From Ancylothrix sp. D3o (GTDB lineage Bacteria > Cyanobacteriota > Cyanobacteriia > Cyanobacteriales > Oscillatoriaceae): a stretch of 64,000 bases of DNA. Of this stretch, positions 1-8,724 are shown piece after piece. The DNA lies in assembly GCF_025370775.1 (NCBI RefSeq), contig NZ_JAMXEX010000002.1, positions 310,001-374,000 of the forward strand, in the 5' to 3' direction. A model generated the notes under the pieces. It did not search any database. It was not told where the DNA came from and saw nothing but the letters and a program-made list of their open reading frames with translations. Position 1 is the stretch's first letter. Every line of letters begins with the position of its first letter. Both the position numbers and the translations under genes were made by a program.

Positions 1-291
1 CCATAGATATATCAATACTAAGCAACAACTGCACTGCCAATTGGCATCTGCACATTGCGGGGGCGAAATTCTTGGTTTTGGTGAATCAAGATTGCAACCA
101 ATGAAGGCTATATATACAGGTTTTCAGTGTTCTTGGCACAGTTTGGGAGAGCTAAAAATCTGCCGCCCTAGAGTCGGGTTTTTCCTGTACCGGGTTCTAG
201 CAAAACCACTATATATTTTAAATTCAAGAAAGATTGCTGCCTTAAAGTTGCTTCTCAACAAAGAGGCAAAAAACTATAAAGGGATGATGTT
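1..291. other. gene-free leader of the window
   Basis: I see no supportable gene here. An open frame runs through it into the following HAD gene, but its translation resembles no family and it overlaps the better-supported start at 292. Confidence 0.4.
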
Positions 292-930
292 ATGGCTATT
301 AAATTAATGGTTTTTGATTTTGATGGCACGCTGGTGGATACGTTTGAGCCATTGCTCAAAATTGTTCATCGTTTAGCTGATGAGTTTGGTTATCCCGCCC
401 CCACCTCCGAACAAATTGAACATTTTAAAAATTTACCATCCAGAGAAATTATTAAATGTGTAGGAGTTGATTTGATAAAAATTCCCTATTTGCTGAGACG
501 GGTAAAACTGGAATTAAATAAAGAGATGTCTGATGTCAAATTAATTCCGGGGATTCAAGAAACTTTAACTCAGTTAAAACAAGAAGGTGTCCAACTGGGA
601 ATCATTACTTCTAATTCTAAGGATAACGTTTTAACTGTTTTAGAAAAGCAGGGAGGGAAAGAATTGTTTAATTTTATTTATGCCGAAACAAGTTTATTTG
701 GCAAGCACCGAACAATTAACAAGTTATTAAAACAACAAAAAAACCGGCCCGATGAAATGATTTATGTGGGGGATGAAACCAGAGATATAGAAGCCGCAAA
801 AAAAAGTAAAATCAAAGTCATTGCGGTTAGCTGGGGATTTAATTCAAAACAGGCACTTCTGGCAAAAAATCCAGATTTTTTAATCGACCGGCCCCAAAGC
901 CTAGCATGGTGCTTAAACGGCATCAAATAA
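292..930 (+). CDS. HAD-family hydrolase, phosphoglycolate-phosphatase-like
   Basis: A 212-residue soluble haloacid dehalogenase-type phosphatase. Motif I is FDFDGTLVD near the N-terminus, with Asp9 the likely nucleophile and Asp11 the acid/base. Motif II is in IITSNSKDN near residue 105, and the metal-binding motif IV is GDETRD near residue 160. The helical cap between motifs I and II fits subfamily IA (Gph-like). Length is normal for the family. Family knowledge suggests hydrolysis of a small phosphorylated metabolite; the substrate cannot be read from sequence. It is transcribed alone and converges on the next gene. Confidence 0.85.
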   Translation: MAIKLMVFDFDGTLVDTFEPLLKIVHRLADEFGYPAPTSEQIEHFKNLPSREIIKCVGVDLIKIPYLLRRVKLELNKEMSDVKLIPGIQETLTQLKQEGVQLGIITSNSKDNVLTVLEKQGGKELFNFIYAETSLFGKHRTINKLLKQQKNRPDEMIYVGDETRDIEAAKKSKIKVIAVSWGFNSKQALLAKNPDFLIDRPQSLAWCLNGIK

Positions 931-962
931 ACCGCTATCACAGCCAATTTAAAATTCACCAA

Positions 963-981
963 GGGTGGGCAAAACCCACCC
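963..981. terminator. hairpin between convergent genes
   Basis: A perfect 7-bp stem (963-969 with 975-981) and a five-base loop lie between two convergent genes. There is no strong T run on either side, so a terminator role is inferred from position only. Confidence 0.35.
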
Positions 982-988
982 CGAACCT

Positions 989-1345
989 TTAACCGGGCTG
1001 ACCTTTTTCCAAAGCTTTTTTCACTAAGTCATCACTGACGCCTTCGGTAACGGAAGACTCCCTTTCAGTAAGATCCGCAGCCATACTGCGAAACTGTTGT
1101 GGATCACCTTTAGAAGTTGAAGAGTTGACAGTAGGCTTTATCGGTTCAGACACCCGAAACTTAGGAGCGGTTGCAGATTTGGCTTCGCTGGCGCTGGCAC
1201 CGCCGCTAAATGCTTTAGAGGCTTCATAATCAGCGGTCACATCAATCTCCGGCGCTTTTACCTCACCAGCTTGAATATTTTCTGCCAGTTCTTTTGCTTC
1301 AAAAGATTGAGATTCATCAACATTGGGCTGAATTGGTTCAGGCAT
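989..1345 (-). CDS. hypothetical small acidic protein
   Basis: A 118-residue protein rich in Ala, Glu, Ser and Pro, with no membrane segment or cysteine, and probably largely disordered. I do not recognise a family. The start is supported by AGGAG seven bases before the ATG. Two similar Pro-Ile/Lys-Pro phrases (PEPIQPNV at the start and SEPIKPTV in the middle) hint at a short internal duplication. Function unknown. Confidence 0.6.
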   Translation of the reverse strand: MPEPIQPNVDESQSFEAKELAENIQAGEVKAPEIDVTADYEASKAFSGGASASEAKSATAPKFRVSEPIKPTVNSSTSKGDPQQFRSMAADLTERESSVTEGVSDDLVKKALEKGQPG

Positions 1346-1810
1346 AACAATCTCCTATTCAAAGTTTGTTTATTCTTGACCTCGATAGTAACAAAGCGAT
1401 CCCCATTGATTTGTCCCTCTGGGGGTAGATCCCGGTCGGTGTTGAGGCGTAACGAGGGGAAGACTTTTCGAGGTGTAGTGGCGAATCTAGGGTAAACAGG
1501 CAACTTTTCCCAGGGTTGGGTAAGCAGGTTTTTGAGATACCGGCACAAACTTTTTTTTAAAATTCAAGCCTTACACCTATCGCCCCTTAAAAAGCAGAGA
1601 AATTTTCCTCTTCCTGTTTTTTTAGGAGGGGTAGGGGGGATTTTAAGGCTGAGGTTTTAACTAGCAACTTGGTTATTTCCAGGCATTTTTAGAAAGCCCA
1701 CCAGAAGCGTCTATTAATTAGGGGTGGATATTTGGGCTGATATTTGCCACGATTAAAGTTAGATTAGAGAAGTTAACGAAAAACCCTTGCATTTTATTTA
1801 AACTTGTACT
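1346..1810. other. intergenic, 465 bases
   Basis: A divergent spacer between the hypothetical gene at 989 and the TPR gene at 1811. It must hold both promoters. I see no gene, repeat or clear RNA structure. Confidence 0.4.
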
Positions 1811-2668
1811 GTGCCCAAGCCTAATTTTTTCCTGTTTTTGTCAATGGCTCTCGCTATCGGGAGTTTTGCCCCGGCTGCGTTTGGACAAGCACTCTTGCCC
1901 CATACTTTACAAGTCGATCCGGTGCAAATGGAAAAAACCGGCATCAGCGTTGCCGAAGAAGCCCTCCAGTTAGCCCGCTTTCGTCAATATGAACTTGCGA
2001 TTCCCAGAGCCGAACTGGCTACCCAACTGGCACCGCAAAGTTATCAAACCTGGGCCTTGCTAGGAACCCTTTACATTGAAACAAAAGAAGTAGAAAAGGG
2101 AATTTCTGCCCTACAAAAAGCTCGCCAGCTTAACCCAAAAGAAGCGGCAATCTTATTCTCGCTTGGTTCAGCACGCTTTCAGCAGGAAAACTATTCTGCT
2201 GCCATTGAAGAATTAAAAGCCGGTTTAGCATTAAAACCTAATGTTCCGGGTGCGTTATTTGATTTGGGAAATGCCTATTACAAACTCAGCCAATATTCAG
2301 AAGCGGTTGCGAACTACGAAAAAGCCTTTGCTGCGGAGAAAAACTTCTGGCCGGCCATCAACAATATCGGCTTAGTAAAATATGAAAACGGCGATATTGA
2401 AGGCGCAATTCAGAGGTGGCAAACAGCGATTTCTATTGATAGCAAAGCCGCCGAACCTATGTTAGCCCTGGGAGTTGCCTTTTACACCAAAGGCGAAAAA
2501 GAAAAAGGTTTAGCAACAGCCCAAGCAGCCCTTAAACTTGATGTCCGCTATGCTGATGTAGAATTTCTCAAAGAGAACTTGTGGGGAAATCGTTTGCTCG
2601 CAGATACCCAAAAATTATTACAAACACCCCAAATTCAAGCCACCGTTGCTCAGAGCCAAAGCCAATAA
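1811..2668 (+). CDS. exported TPR-repeat protein
   Basis: A 285-residue protein starting at GTG 1811; an in-frame ATG at 1844 is the alternative start. The first 25 residues form a signal peptide ending near AFGQA. From about residue 50 to 240 there are tandem tetratricopeptide repeats (phrases such as ALFDLGNAYYKLSQYSEAV), giving a helical solenoid for protein binding. Expected to act in the periplasm or thylakoid lumen as an assembly or scaffold factor. Some cyanobacterial TPR proteins assist photosystem assembly, but nothing here fixes a specific partner. Confidence 0.8.
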   Translation: MPKPNFFLFLSMALAIGSFAPAAFGQALLPHTLQVDPVQMEKTGISVAEEALQLARFRQYELAIPRAELATQLAPQSYQTWALLGTLYIETKEVEKGISALQKARQLNPKEAAILFSLGSARFQQENYSAAIEELKAGLALKPNVPGALFDLGNAYYKLSQYSEAVANYEKAFAAEKNFWPAINNIGLVKYENGDIEGAIQRWQTAISIDSKAAEPMLALGVAFYTKGEKEKGLATAQAALKLDVRYADVEFLKENLWGNRLLADTQKLLQTPQIQATVAQSQSQ

Positions 2669-2687
2669 ATAAATCGCTGCGGTAAGT

Positions 2688-2710
2688 TTTGGTGGGTTAT
2701 GCCCACCAAA
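2688..2710. terminator. hairpin between convergent genes
   Basis: A 9-bp perfect stem (TTTGGTGGG at 2688-2696 with CCCACCAAA at 2702-2710) and five-base loop lie between the convergent TPR and response-regulator genes. Probably acts in both directions. Confidence 0.5.
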
Positions 2711-2731
2711 GCTATTAACATCGAGGGGTTT

Positions 2732-3130
2732 TTATTCTTTCGGCAGCAAAGCCATAATTTGAGAGACAAATTCTTGATGATCAACTACTGGCTTAGAAAT
2801 ATAACCATCCGCCCCACTCTGCTCTAAAAATTGCTCACGATCACCGGCCATTGCATGAGCAGTTACTAGGATAATCGGAAGATTTGCCGTATCAGGATCA
2901 GACTTTAACATCTGGGTAATTTTAATACCATCTACCGCTCTTCCTTTGTACACACTGCGAGCCAGAGACACATCCATTAAAATAATATCCACTTCCCGAC
3001 GTTTAGCAATTTCCATTACCTCTTCAACATTTTCGGTATGTTTAACAGCTAAGCCCCCCCGCTTGGTCAATATTTTAGAAAAGACCCGCGCATTAACCTG
3101 ATCGTCCTCAACAATCAAAACCGTTTTCAT
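2732..3130 (-). CDS. single-domain response regulator (CheY/DivK-like)
   Basis: A 132-residue stand-alone receiver domain with no output domain. Asp9 and Asp10 form the acidic pocket, Asp53 (in ILMDVS) is the phosphoacceptor, the conserved Thr is in LVTAHAM, and the conserved Lys is in YISKP. The domain spans the whole protein. A ten-residue insertion after the phospho-Asp (ARSVYKGRAV) is longer than in CheY. No kinase is adjacent, so the partner is unknown. Confidence 0.9.
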   Translation of the reverse strand: MKTVLIVEDDQVNARVFSKILTKRGGLAVKHTENVEEVMEIAKRREVDIILMDVSLARSVYKGRAVDGIKITQMLKSDPDTANLPIILVTAHAMAGDREQFLEQSGADGYISKPVVDHQEFVSQIMALLPKE

Positions 3131-3598
3131 TGTAAATTTTCTTTTGCTAGATATCCAATTTATAGTTTTTTGGGATTGTCGCCCGATAGCCTCAGCACCA
3201 GTGACGCCCCGACGGCCACTGGAGCCAAAAATCTGTCTATCCTCACCCCAAGATAGAACTTAACGAGAGAATAGTTTAAAAAACCAGCTTTGGCCTTGAG
3301 TAGGTGCGGGGCAAACACAATCACGCTTTCATCTAGCATAATATAGCGCCTACTTGCGACCACACAGACAAGGAAGAGCAGTAAGGGTGTCGATGAGTCT
3401 TGTTTTGCGCTATGGATAAGTAAAGGCAAATTGCTTTTTTTTTCAAGGCTGGGCTATTGAAACCAGAGGCAAAGCAGGGGATAGATCCCTACCTTGAGGA
3501 AACCCTTAAACCGTGATGGGTATTTACAATACAATACCAGATCCCGGTTACGATTTTTACCGCAGCCCTTTAACCACCGCACTTAAGGAACAAAACTC
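3131..3598. other. intergenic with possible structured RNA
   Basis: The stretch 3196-3440 contains a 9-bp stem with one mismatch around 3200-3232, a 7-bp stem (ATAGCGC with GCGCTAT) enclosing about 60 bases at 3339-3413, and a short stem followed by a long T run near 3440. These suggest, but do not prove, a plus-strand small RNA ahead of the topoisomerase gene. An open frame on the minus strand here has no family resemblance. Confidence 0.3.
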
Positions 3599-6148
3599 AT
3601 GGCCAAACAGTTAAACTTGCTCTCCACAGGACAGGTTATCCCCACTGCCTTGCACACTGAGATGCAGCAGTCTTATCTCGAATATGCCATGAGTGTGATC
3701 GTGGGGCGAGCTTTGCCTGATGTGCGCGATGGCCTCAAACCAGTTCACCGGCGCATTCTCTACGCCATGCACGAACTGGGACTGACTCCCGACCGGCCTT
3801 ATCGTAAATGCGCCCGCGTGGTGGGGGATGTTTTGGGCAAATACCACCCTCACGGCGATCAGGCGGTTTACGATGCTTTGGTGCGGATGGTGCAAAATTT
3901 TTCTACCCGCTACCCCCTGCTGGATGGTCACGGAAACTTTGGTTCTGTGGATAATGACCCCCCAGCAGCCATGCGCTACACTGAAACCCGCCTTGCCCCC
4001 GTTTCTAGCGATGCGATGCTGAGTGAAATTGAATCAGCAACGGTGGATTTTATCGGTAACTTTGATAACTCTCAGCAAGAACCTGTTGTGCTTCCTGCTC
4101 AGTTGCCGGTGTTGTTACTCAATGGTTGTTCGGGTATTGCTGTGGGGATGGCAACTAATATTCCGCCGCATAATTTAAGTGAAGTTGTCGATGGTTTAAT
4201 TGCCCTTATCGATAAGCCAGACTTGACGGATAAAGAGTTATTTAAAATGATTCCGGGGCCCGATTTCCCGACTGGTGGCGAAATTATTGATACAGATGGC
4301 ATTAAGTCGGCCTACACCACCGGCAAGGGCAGTATTGTGGTGCGGGGAATTACTAAAATTGAGGAAATTCAAGCCAAAGGCAGACACCGCCGCAATGCTA
4401 TTGTGGTTACGGAGTTACCTTTTCAGGTCAATAAGGCCGCTTGGATTGAAAAAATTGCTGAACTGGTCAACGCTGGCAAAATTGAGGGCATTTCGGATAT
4501 TCGAGATGAAAGTGACCGTGAAGGGATGCGGGTGGTTGTGGAGTTGAAACGGGAGATTGACCCCCAGGTGATTTTGCAACATCTCTATCACCAAACGGCT
4601 TTGCAATCGACTTTTGGGGCTATTTTGCTGGCTTTGGTAGACCAGCAACCTCGTCAGCTTACGTTGCGTCAATTGTTGCAGCATTTTTTGAATTTTAGAG
4701 AGCAAACTCTGACTCGCCGCTATACGCATGAGTTGCAAAAAACTGAGGATCGTTTGCACGTTGTTGAGGGTTTATTGGCGGCTCTTTCTAATTTGGATAG
4801 ATTAATTGAAATTTTGCGATCTAGCCCAGATGGGACAACGGCGAAGGTAAGTTTGGGCACTCGGTTGCATTTGAGTGAGCGTCAAGCTGATGCGATTTTG
4901 GCGATGCCAATGCGCCGGCTAACTGGTCTGGAACGGCAAAATTTACAAACAGAATTTAATGAACTCACGCAAAGAAGGCAACAGTTAAAGTTATTGCTGG
5001 ATGACCGAGGTGAGTTACTAAAGGCGCTGAAAAAAGATTTGCGTTCCCTGAAGAAAAAGTACGGAGATGAGCGGCGGACGCGCATTGTCAAGGTTTCTGC
5101 GGTGTCTGCACCACCACCGGCATCTAGTAAAAAAGGGGACGGAAGCAAACGGGCAGAACCCGAAGCTAAAAAGGGGAAAAAGGCTGAGGTGGTTGAAAGT
5201 CTGCCCTCAGTGCCGGTGGAAGAGGCGGTTTTGGAGATGACACAGCGGGGTTATGTGCGCCGGCTGCCGGTGGAACAAAACGGGAAGAAGAAAGGCAAAA
5301 AGGTTGAAGTGGCGGTGGCGGAAGATGTGGTTTTAAGTGTGCCGGCAAAGACAAATCAGGATATTTTGGTTTTGACTCGCACGGGTAAGGCTTTTTCTCT
5401 GAAGGTGGGGGATGTGCCTGACTCCTCGCAGGCAGGGCGCCTCCGCCACAGTAAGGGCACTCCTCTAGTGACTTTGTTGCCGGCTTCTGCTCAAAGTGAT
5501 CCTGATGGCATTGTGGCGACTTTTGTTATTGATGATTATCTTGACAAAATGACGCTGATTATGGTAAGCGAACAAGGACGCATTAAACGGATTCCGCTTT
5601 TGGAGTTGGAGAGCGTTTCGGCGCGGGGTTTGGTGGTGATGAAGTTGAAAGACGATGATGCGTTGGTTTATGCGGAGTTGGCCGGTGCGGGAGGTGACGT
5701 AATTTTGGCGACTTCGGGGGGCCGGTTGTTGCGTTTTCCGTTGTCTGAGGAACAGTTGCCGGTGACTGGACGTGGGGCCCAAGGTTTGCAGGGGGTACGG
5801 TTGAGTAATGAGCATTTGGTGGGCTGTGCGGTGGTTTCTCCTGGTTCTGAGTTGTTGTTGGTAACGCAGTTGGGTTATGCCAAGCGGATGATGCTGAAGT
5901 CAGTACGAACGGCCAAACGCGGTGATATCGGCACTCAAATGATCCGGTTTGGCAGTAAAACCGATTCTTTGGCGGCGATGGTTTTGGTGTCAGGGGGTGA
6001 GGTGATGGTGGTTTCTTCCTTTGATCGGGTGTTGCGTGTGCCGGTGGGTGAGGTTGCGCCTGGGATGAAGGATGATGCGGGTAGCCGGTTGCGTGTTTTG
6101 AATGCTGGGGAAAAGGTTGTTTCTGTAAGGGCGATCAGGGTTGAATAG
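3599..6148 (+). CDS. type II DNA topoisomerase subunit A (GyrA/ParC family)
   Basis: An 849-residue DNA cleavage/rejoining subunit that partners with a GyrB/ParE ATPase encoded elsewhere. The N-terminal domain holds the catalytic pair Arg126-Tyr127 ([10 protein letters not shown]); Tyr127 makes the covalent DNA link. The tower and coiled-coil regions follow to about residue 500. A lysine-rich linker with KKGKK-type runs (about 510-585) precedes the C-terminal beta-propeller. I see no canonical GyrA box (QRRGGKG); the nearest match is KRGDIGT, so the protein may behave more like topoisomerase IV than a supercoiling gyrase. Cyanobacteria commonly carry two such paralogues, so the symbol is left open. 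Confidence 0.9.
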   Translation: MAKQLNLLSTGQVIPTALHTEMQQSYLEYAMSVIVGRALPDVRDGLKPVHRRILYAMHELGLTPDRPYRKCARVVGDVLGKYHPHGDQAVYDALVRMVQNFSTRYPLLDGHGNFGSVDNDPPAAMRYTETRLAPVSSDAMLSEIESATVDFIGNFDNSQQEPVVLPAQLPVLLLNGCSGIAVGMATNIPPHNLSEVVDGLIALIDKPDLTDKELFKMIPGPDFPTGGEIIDTDGIKSAYTTGKGSIVVRGITKIEEIQAKGRHRRNAIVVTELPFQVNKAAWIEKIAELVNAGKIEGISDIRDESDREGMRVVVELKREIDPQVILQHLYHQTALQSTFGAILLALVDQQPRQLTLRQLLQHFLNFREQTLTRRYTHELQKTEDRLHVVEGLLAALSNLDRLIEILRSSPDGTTAKVSLGTRLHLSERQADAILAMPMRRLTGLERQNLQTEFNELTQRRQQLKLLLDDRGELLKALKKDLRSLKKKYGDERRTRIVKVSAVSAPPPASSKKGDGSKRAEPEAKKGKKAEVVESLPSVPVEEAVLEMTQRGYVRRLPVEQNGKKKGKKVEVAVAEDVVLSVPAKTNQDILVLTRTGKAFSLKVGDVPDSSQAGRLRHSKGTPLVTLLPASAQSDPDGIVATFVIDDYLDKMTLIMVSEQGRIKRIPLLELESVSARGLVVMKLKDDDALVYAELAGAGGDVILATSGGRLLRFPLSEEQLPVTGRGAQGLQGVRLSNEHLVGCAVVSPGSELLLVTQLGYAKRMMLKSVRTAKRGDIGTQMIRFGSKTDSLAAMVLVSGGEVMVVSSFDRVLRVPVGEVAPGMKDDAGSRLRVLNAGEKVVSVRAIRVE

Positions 6149-6171
6149 CGGGCCGGTGGGTTCCAAAAATC

Positions 6172-6197
6172 AAGCCCGCCAAGTGCGGGCTTTTTAT
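6172..6197 (+). terminator. Rho-independent terminator of the topoisomerase gene
   Basis: A perfect 8-bp stem AAGCCCGC/GCGGGCTT (6172-6179 and 6185-6192) with a five-base loop and a following T-rich run, 24 bases after the stop codon. Confidence 0.8.
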
Positions 6198-6275
6198 TGG
6201 GGATGGATTTATTTAGCTGGATATTGATATCTTTTTTTGATACCCTGATTTGATTGTGATAGGGGGTTTTTTTTG

Positions 6276-6311
6276 AACCGCAGATGAACGCAGATGGACG
6301 CAGATAGACGC
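6276..6311 (+). repeat. GCAGAT-type dispersed repeat, copy 1
   Basis: Three tandem units of the form CGCAGATGAACGCAGATGGA, introduced by AACCGCAG. Related copies lie near 34448, 35611, 36459, 37556 and 57881, all between genes. Confidence 0.7.
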
Positions 6312-6314
6312 ATT

Positions 6315-6342
6315 AGAGACGTAAGGCGCGGAATGTCTGTAC
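6315..6342 (-). repeat. 28-base dispersed repeat, copy 1
   Basis: The reverse complement matches 45503-45530 at 27 of 28 positions (GTACAGAC, one variable base, then TTCCGCGCC and TTACGTCTCT). Intergenic at both sites. Confidence 0.7.
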
Positions 6343-6603
6343 TTAATTTTTAACAACAGACTCAATAAATTTTTGTCTGGCTAGACGATAATTGTGTTCG
6401 GTTGCTTGCCAGGAGGCGAGATTTTTTTATATTTCTTGTAAATAAATTTAAGCCGGCCTAAATTATTCTTGGGTATAGGGCAAAATAACTTATCAAAATT
6501 GTTTCCTAAATTTTAGGTTTGGTTTCTTGCCTCAAGCCAACCTACAAACGAGATTATAAATAAGGCAAAATAAAAACAAACTCTAACCTTCTATCTATAT
6601 ACC

Positions 6604-7842
6604 GTGTCTGAAGTTATTTTAGAAAACATCTACAAAAGCTATAGCAAAACTGCTACTAATACCGGCACCCCCCCACAAGACACCCAAACTGCCGGAAACA
6701 CTATCTTGCGCCGCATCAACTTAAGCATCCAAGACCGCGAATTTATGGTCTTAGTTGGCCCTTCGGGTTGTGGAAAAAGCACTCTTTTGCGTCTCATTGC
6801 CGGCCTTGAACCGATCACCGCCGGCAATATCTGGGTGGGCGAACGCCTGATCAATGACCTTCCCCCAAAAGACCGTGACATCGCTATGGTCTTTCAAAAC
6901 TACGCCCTCTATCCTCATCTGAATGTGTACGATAACATTGCTTTCGGCCTTAGACGAACCCAACCAGAAAAGATCACCGGCAACTCCTATCAAAACCAAC
7001 TCGAAAAAACCCTAGTCTCCCTTACCCGCAAACTCCCTAAAAAACTCCGCTATTTTTCGGAAACAGAAAAACAAATTCACCAACAAGTCCACAGCGTCGC
7101 CCAACTGCTGCAAATAGAAACTTTTCTTGATCGTCTCCCCAAACAACTCTCCGGCGGCCAAAAACAACGAGTCGCCCTCGGACGGGCCATCGCCCGCAAC
7201 CCTGAAGTTTTCCTAATGGACGAACCTCTTTCTAACCTGGATGCTAAACTTCGCACCGAAACCCGCGCCCAAATTGTCAAGCTCCAACGTCAACTCGGTA
7301 CGACTACAATTTACGTTACGCACGACCAAACCGAAGCAATGACAATGGGCGACCGCATAGCCGTGATGAATGGGGGTCAAATTCAGCAAGTCGCCCCACC
7401 GCTAGAAATTTACAACCGGCCCGCCAACGTCTTTGTCGCCCAGTTCATCGGTTCTCCGCCTATGAACTTTGTAGCTGTTGAAGTTAAAGCGCCTTTGCAG
7501 ATCGTTAAAGGGCAATTTCGTCTCACCCTCCCCGAATTTTGGGCAAAAACCCTGCAACCCTACGACGGCCAAATGCTGACCCTGGGTATCCGTCCCGAAC
7601 ACTTAAATATTGCTGTCCCCGCTATCAAAAATTTGCCGGTGAAAATTGACCTTGTAGAAGCCCTGGGGAGTGAAACTTTACTTCATGTTTCTTTTAATGA
7701 TGGTGAGAATAATGTTACTTCTCTGCAAGTGAGGGTTGAACCTGACCGCAATGTGCGGGCCGGTGAGCAACTGTGGCTTGCCATCAACCCTGAAAGAATC
7801 CATCTTTTTGACCCCCAAACCGGCTTGGCTCTCTTTCCCTAA
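6604..7842 (+). CDS. ABC transporter ATP-binding protein (MalK/UgpC type)
   Basis: A 412-residue importer ATPase with a GTG start. Walker A is GPSGCGKST (52-60), the Q-loop is in VFQNYALYPH, the signature is LSGGQKQR, Walker B is VFLMDEP and the switch His is in VTHDQTEAM. The C-terminal third is the TOBE/MalK regulatory domain typical of carbohydrate (CUT1) importers. About 50 extra residues sit between Q-loop and signature, and a Thr/Gln-rich loop of about 20 residues precedes Walker A; both are longer than in MalK. No permease or binding protein is adjacent, so this may be a shared ATPase serving several sugar or polyol importers. Confidence 0.9.
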   Translation: MSEVILENIYKSYSKTATNTGTPPQDTQTAGNTILRRINLSIQDREFMVLVGPSGCGKSTLLRLIAGLEPITAGNIWVGERLINDLPPKDRDIAMVFQNYALYPHLNVYDNIAFGLRRTQPEKITGNSYQNQLEKTLVSLTRKLPKKLRYFSETEKQIHQQVHSVAQLLQIETFLDRLPKQLSGGQKQRVALGRAIARNPEVFLMDEPLSNLDAKLRTETRAQIVKLQRQLGTTTIYVTHDQTEAMTMGDRIAVMNGGQIQQVAPPLEIYNRPANVFVAQFIGSPPMNFVAVEVKAPLQIVKGQFRLTLPEFWAKTLQPYDGQMLTLGIRPEHLNIAVPAIKNLPVKIDLVEALGSETLLHVSFNDGENNVTSLQVRVEPDRNVRAGEQLWLAINPERIHLFDPQTGLALFP

Positions 7843-8166
7843 CTTTGTGTTTTGAAGTTTTTATACTTAAAATCACATAGCTGTTTTTTATTTGTTGGCG
7901 TTGGGGCCGGTTTAAAAAGGTTGTGTCTGGGATGCCGGTGTTTTGTTAAGAACCGCTCGGACTTCGGCGCGAGTTTTGACAAGAAACCGATTTTTCTTTC
8001 CCAGAGTAGGGGAAATCCCCCTGTGGCTGCCCCGTTGCTTCCCCCTTTAGAGAGAGTACGGTTTTCTCTACTCCTAGCGACATACCTCTACCGTTGCATC
8101 CTGAAACAAAACTTGTTACATTAATTTACATAGATTAACACAACGTTGCAAAAGGCGGTAAAAACG
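7843..8166. other. intergenic upstream of hlip genes
   Basis: Contains the HLR1-like element at 8115-8132 and presumably the hlip promoter. No supportable gene before that. Confidence 0.5.
8115..8132 (+). promoter_or_regulatory. HLR1-like site (RpaB binding)
   Basis: The sequence GTTACATTAATTTACATA is two direct octamers GTTACATT and TTTACATA separated by two bases. It fits the cyanobacterial HLR1 consensus (G/T)TTACA(T/A)(T/A)NN(G/T)TTACA(T/A)(T/A), bound by the response regulator RpaB at high-light genes. It lies 34 bases before the first hlip ATG, where it could repress under low light. The match is seen; binding is inferred from family knowledge. Confidence 0.8.
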
Positions 8167-8319
8167 ATGGAAAATCAAAATCGGAACGCTTGGCAATTTG
8201 GTTTCACAGCCGGCGCTGAAAATTGGAACGGTCGTTTAGCCATGATCGGCTTTGCCGCCGCTCTTATTATCGAACTTGTAAGCGGTCAAGGAGTGCTTCA
8301 CTTCTGGGGTTTGATGTAA
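8167..8319 (+). CDS. high-light-inducible protein (Hlip/Scp), copy 1
   Basis: A 50-residue one-helix relative of the LHC superfamily. The chlorophyll-binding signature [13 protein letters not shown] is present, followed by a single transmembrane helix (about 23-39) and a short tail. The start is fixed by the reading frame and the upstream AAGGCGG. Hlips bind chlorophyll and carotenoid in the thylakoid membrane and protect photosystem II assembly intermediates and free chlorophyll under stress. It shares most residues from the signature onward with the next gene, 68 bases downstream, and the pair is probably co-transcribed from the HLR1-controlled promoter. Confidence 0.92.
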   Translation: MENQNRNAWQFGFTAGAENWNGRLAMIGFAAALIIELVSGQGVLHFWGLM

Positions 8320-8387
8320 TTTCAAACCGTCTCTTATCCTCATAAATTCTTTGAAAACTCTCTTCATTCGCACAGGAAATTACTAAA

Positions 8388-8546
8388 ATGCAAACCAACA
8401 ACGAAAACCCTAACGACTTGAAATTTGGCTTCACCGCTGGCGCAGAAAACCTCAACGGTCGTTTAGCAATGATTGGCTTTGCCGCCGCCGTGATCACCGA
8501 ACTCGTTACCGGCCAAGGAGTTCTCCACTTTTTCGGACTGATTTAA
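8388..8546 (+). CDS. high-light-inducible protein (Hlip/Scp), copy 2
   Basis: A 52-residue Hlip nearly identical to its upstream neighbour from the motif onward ([17 protein letters not shown]) and differing mainly in the N-terminal ten residues. The ATG is preceded by CAGGAAAT. A recent tandem duplication is likely. The role is as for copy 1: a pigment-binding one-helix protein of the thylakoid membrane. A terminator-like hairpin follows 44 bases after the stop. Confidence 0.92.
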   Translation: MQTNNENPNDLKFGFTAGAENLNGRLAMIGFAAAVITELVTGQGVLHFFGLI

Positions 8547-8590
8547 CTGCTAACAATTAGCTCAATTTAGCAATCTAGGGCAACCTCGAC

Positions 8591-8624
8591 ACTGGGAATT
8601 TCCACAATTATTCCCAGTTTTTTT
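8591..8624 (+). terminator. terminator of the hlip pair
   Basis: An 8-bp stem ACTGGGAA/TTCCCAGT (8591-8598 and 8611-8618) followed by a run of T. Confidence 0.7.
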
Positions 8625-8671
8625 CAAAAAAAACGAGATTAAATTGCCCTTTCATAAAATACGCTTATTAA

Positions 8672-8704
8672 AACCCCAGCTTTTTAGAAAAGCCGGGGTT
8701 TTTA
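8672..8704 (-). terminator. terminator between hlip2 and sigA
   Basis: A 10-bp stem with one mismatch (8672-8681 with 8691-8700), with T runs readable in both directions. It sits 20 bases beyond the sigA stop on the minus strand and may serve both convergent units. Confidence 0.6.
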
Positions 8705-8724
8705 AGAAAACATTTTGCTAATTT

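Larger units (their letters stand above)
6149..6603. other. intergenic with terminator and repeats
   Basis: Contains the topoisomerase terminator, a GCAGAT-type repeat cluster (6276-6311) directly followed by a copy of a 28-base dispersed repeat (6315-6342), then AT-rich sequence that presumably carries the promoter of the ABC ATPase. Confidence 0.5.

Noticed and set aside
3160-3429. 89-codon minus-strand frame before the topoisomerase gene
   Set aside because: Resembles no protein family and overlaps the segment with RNA-like stems.
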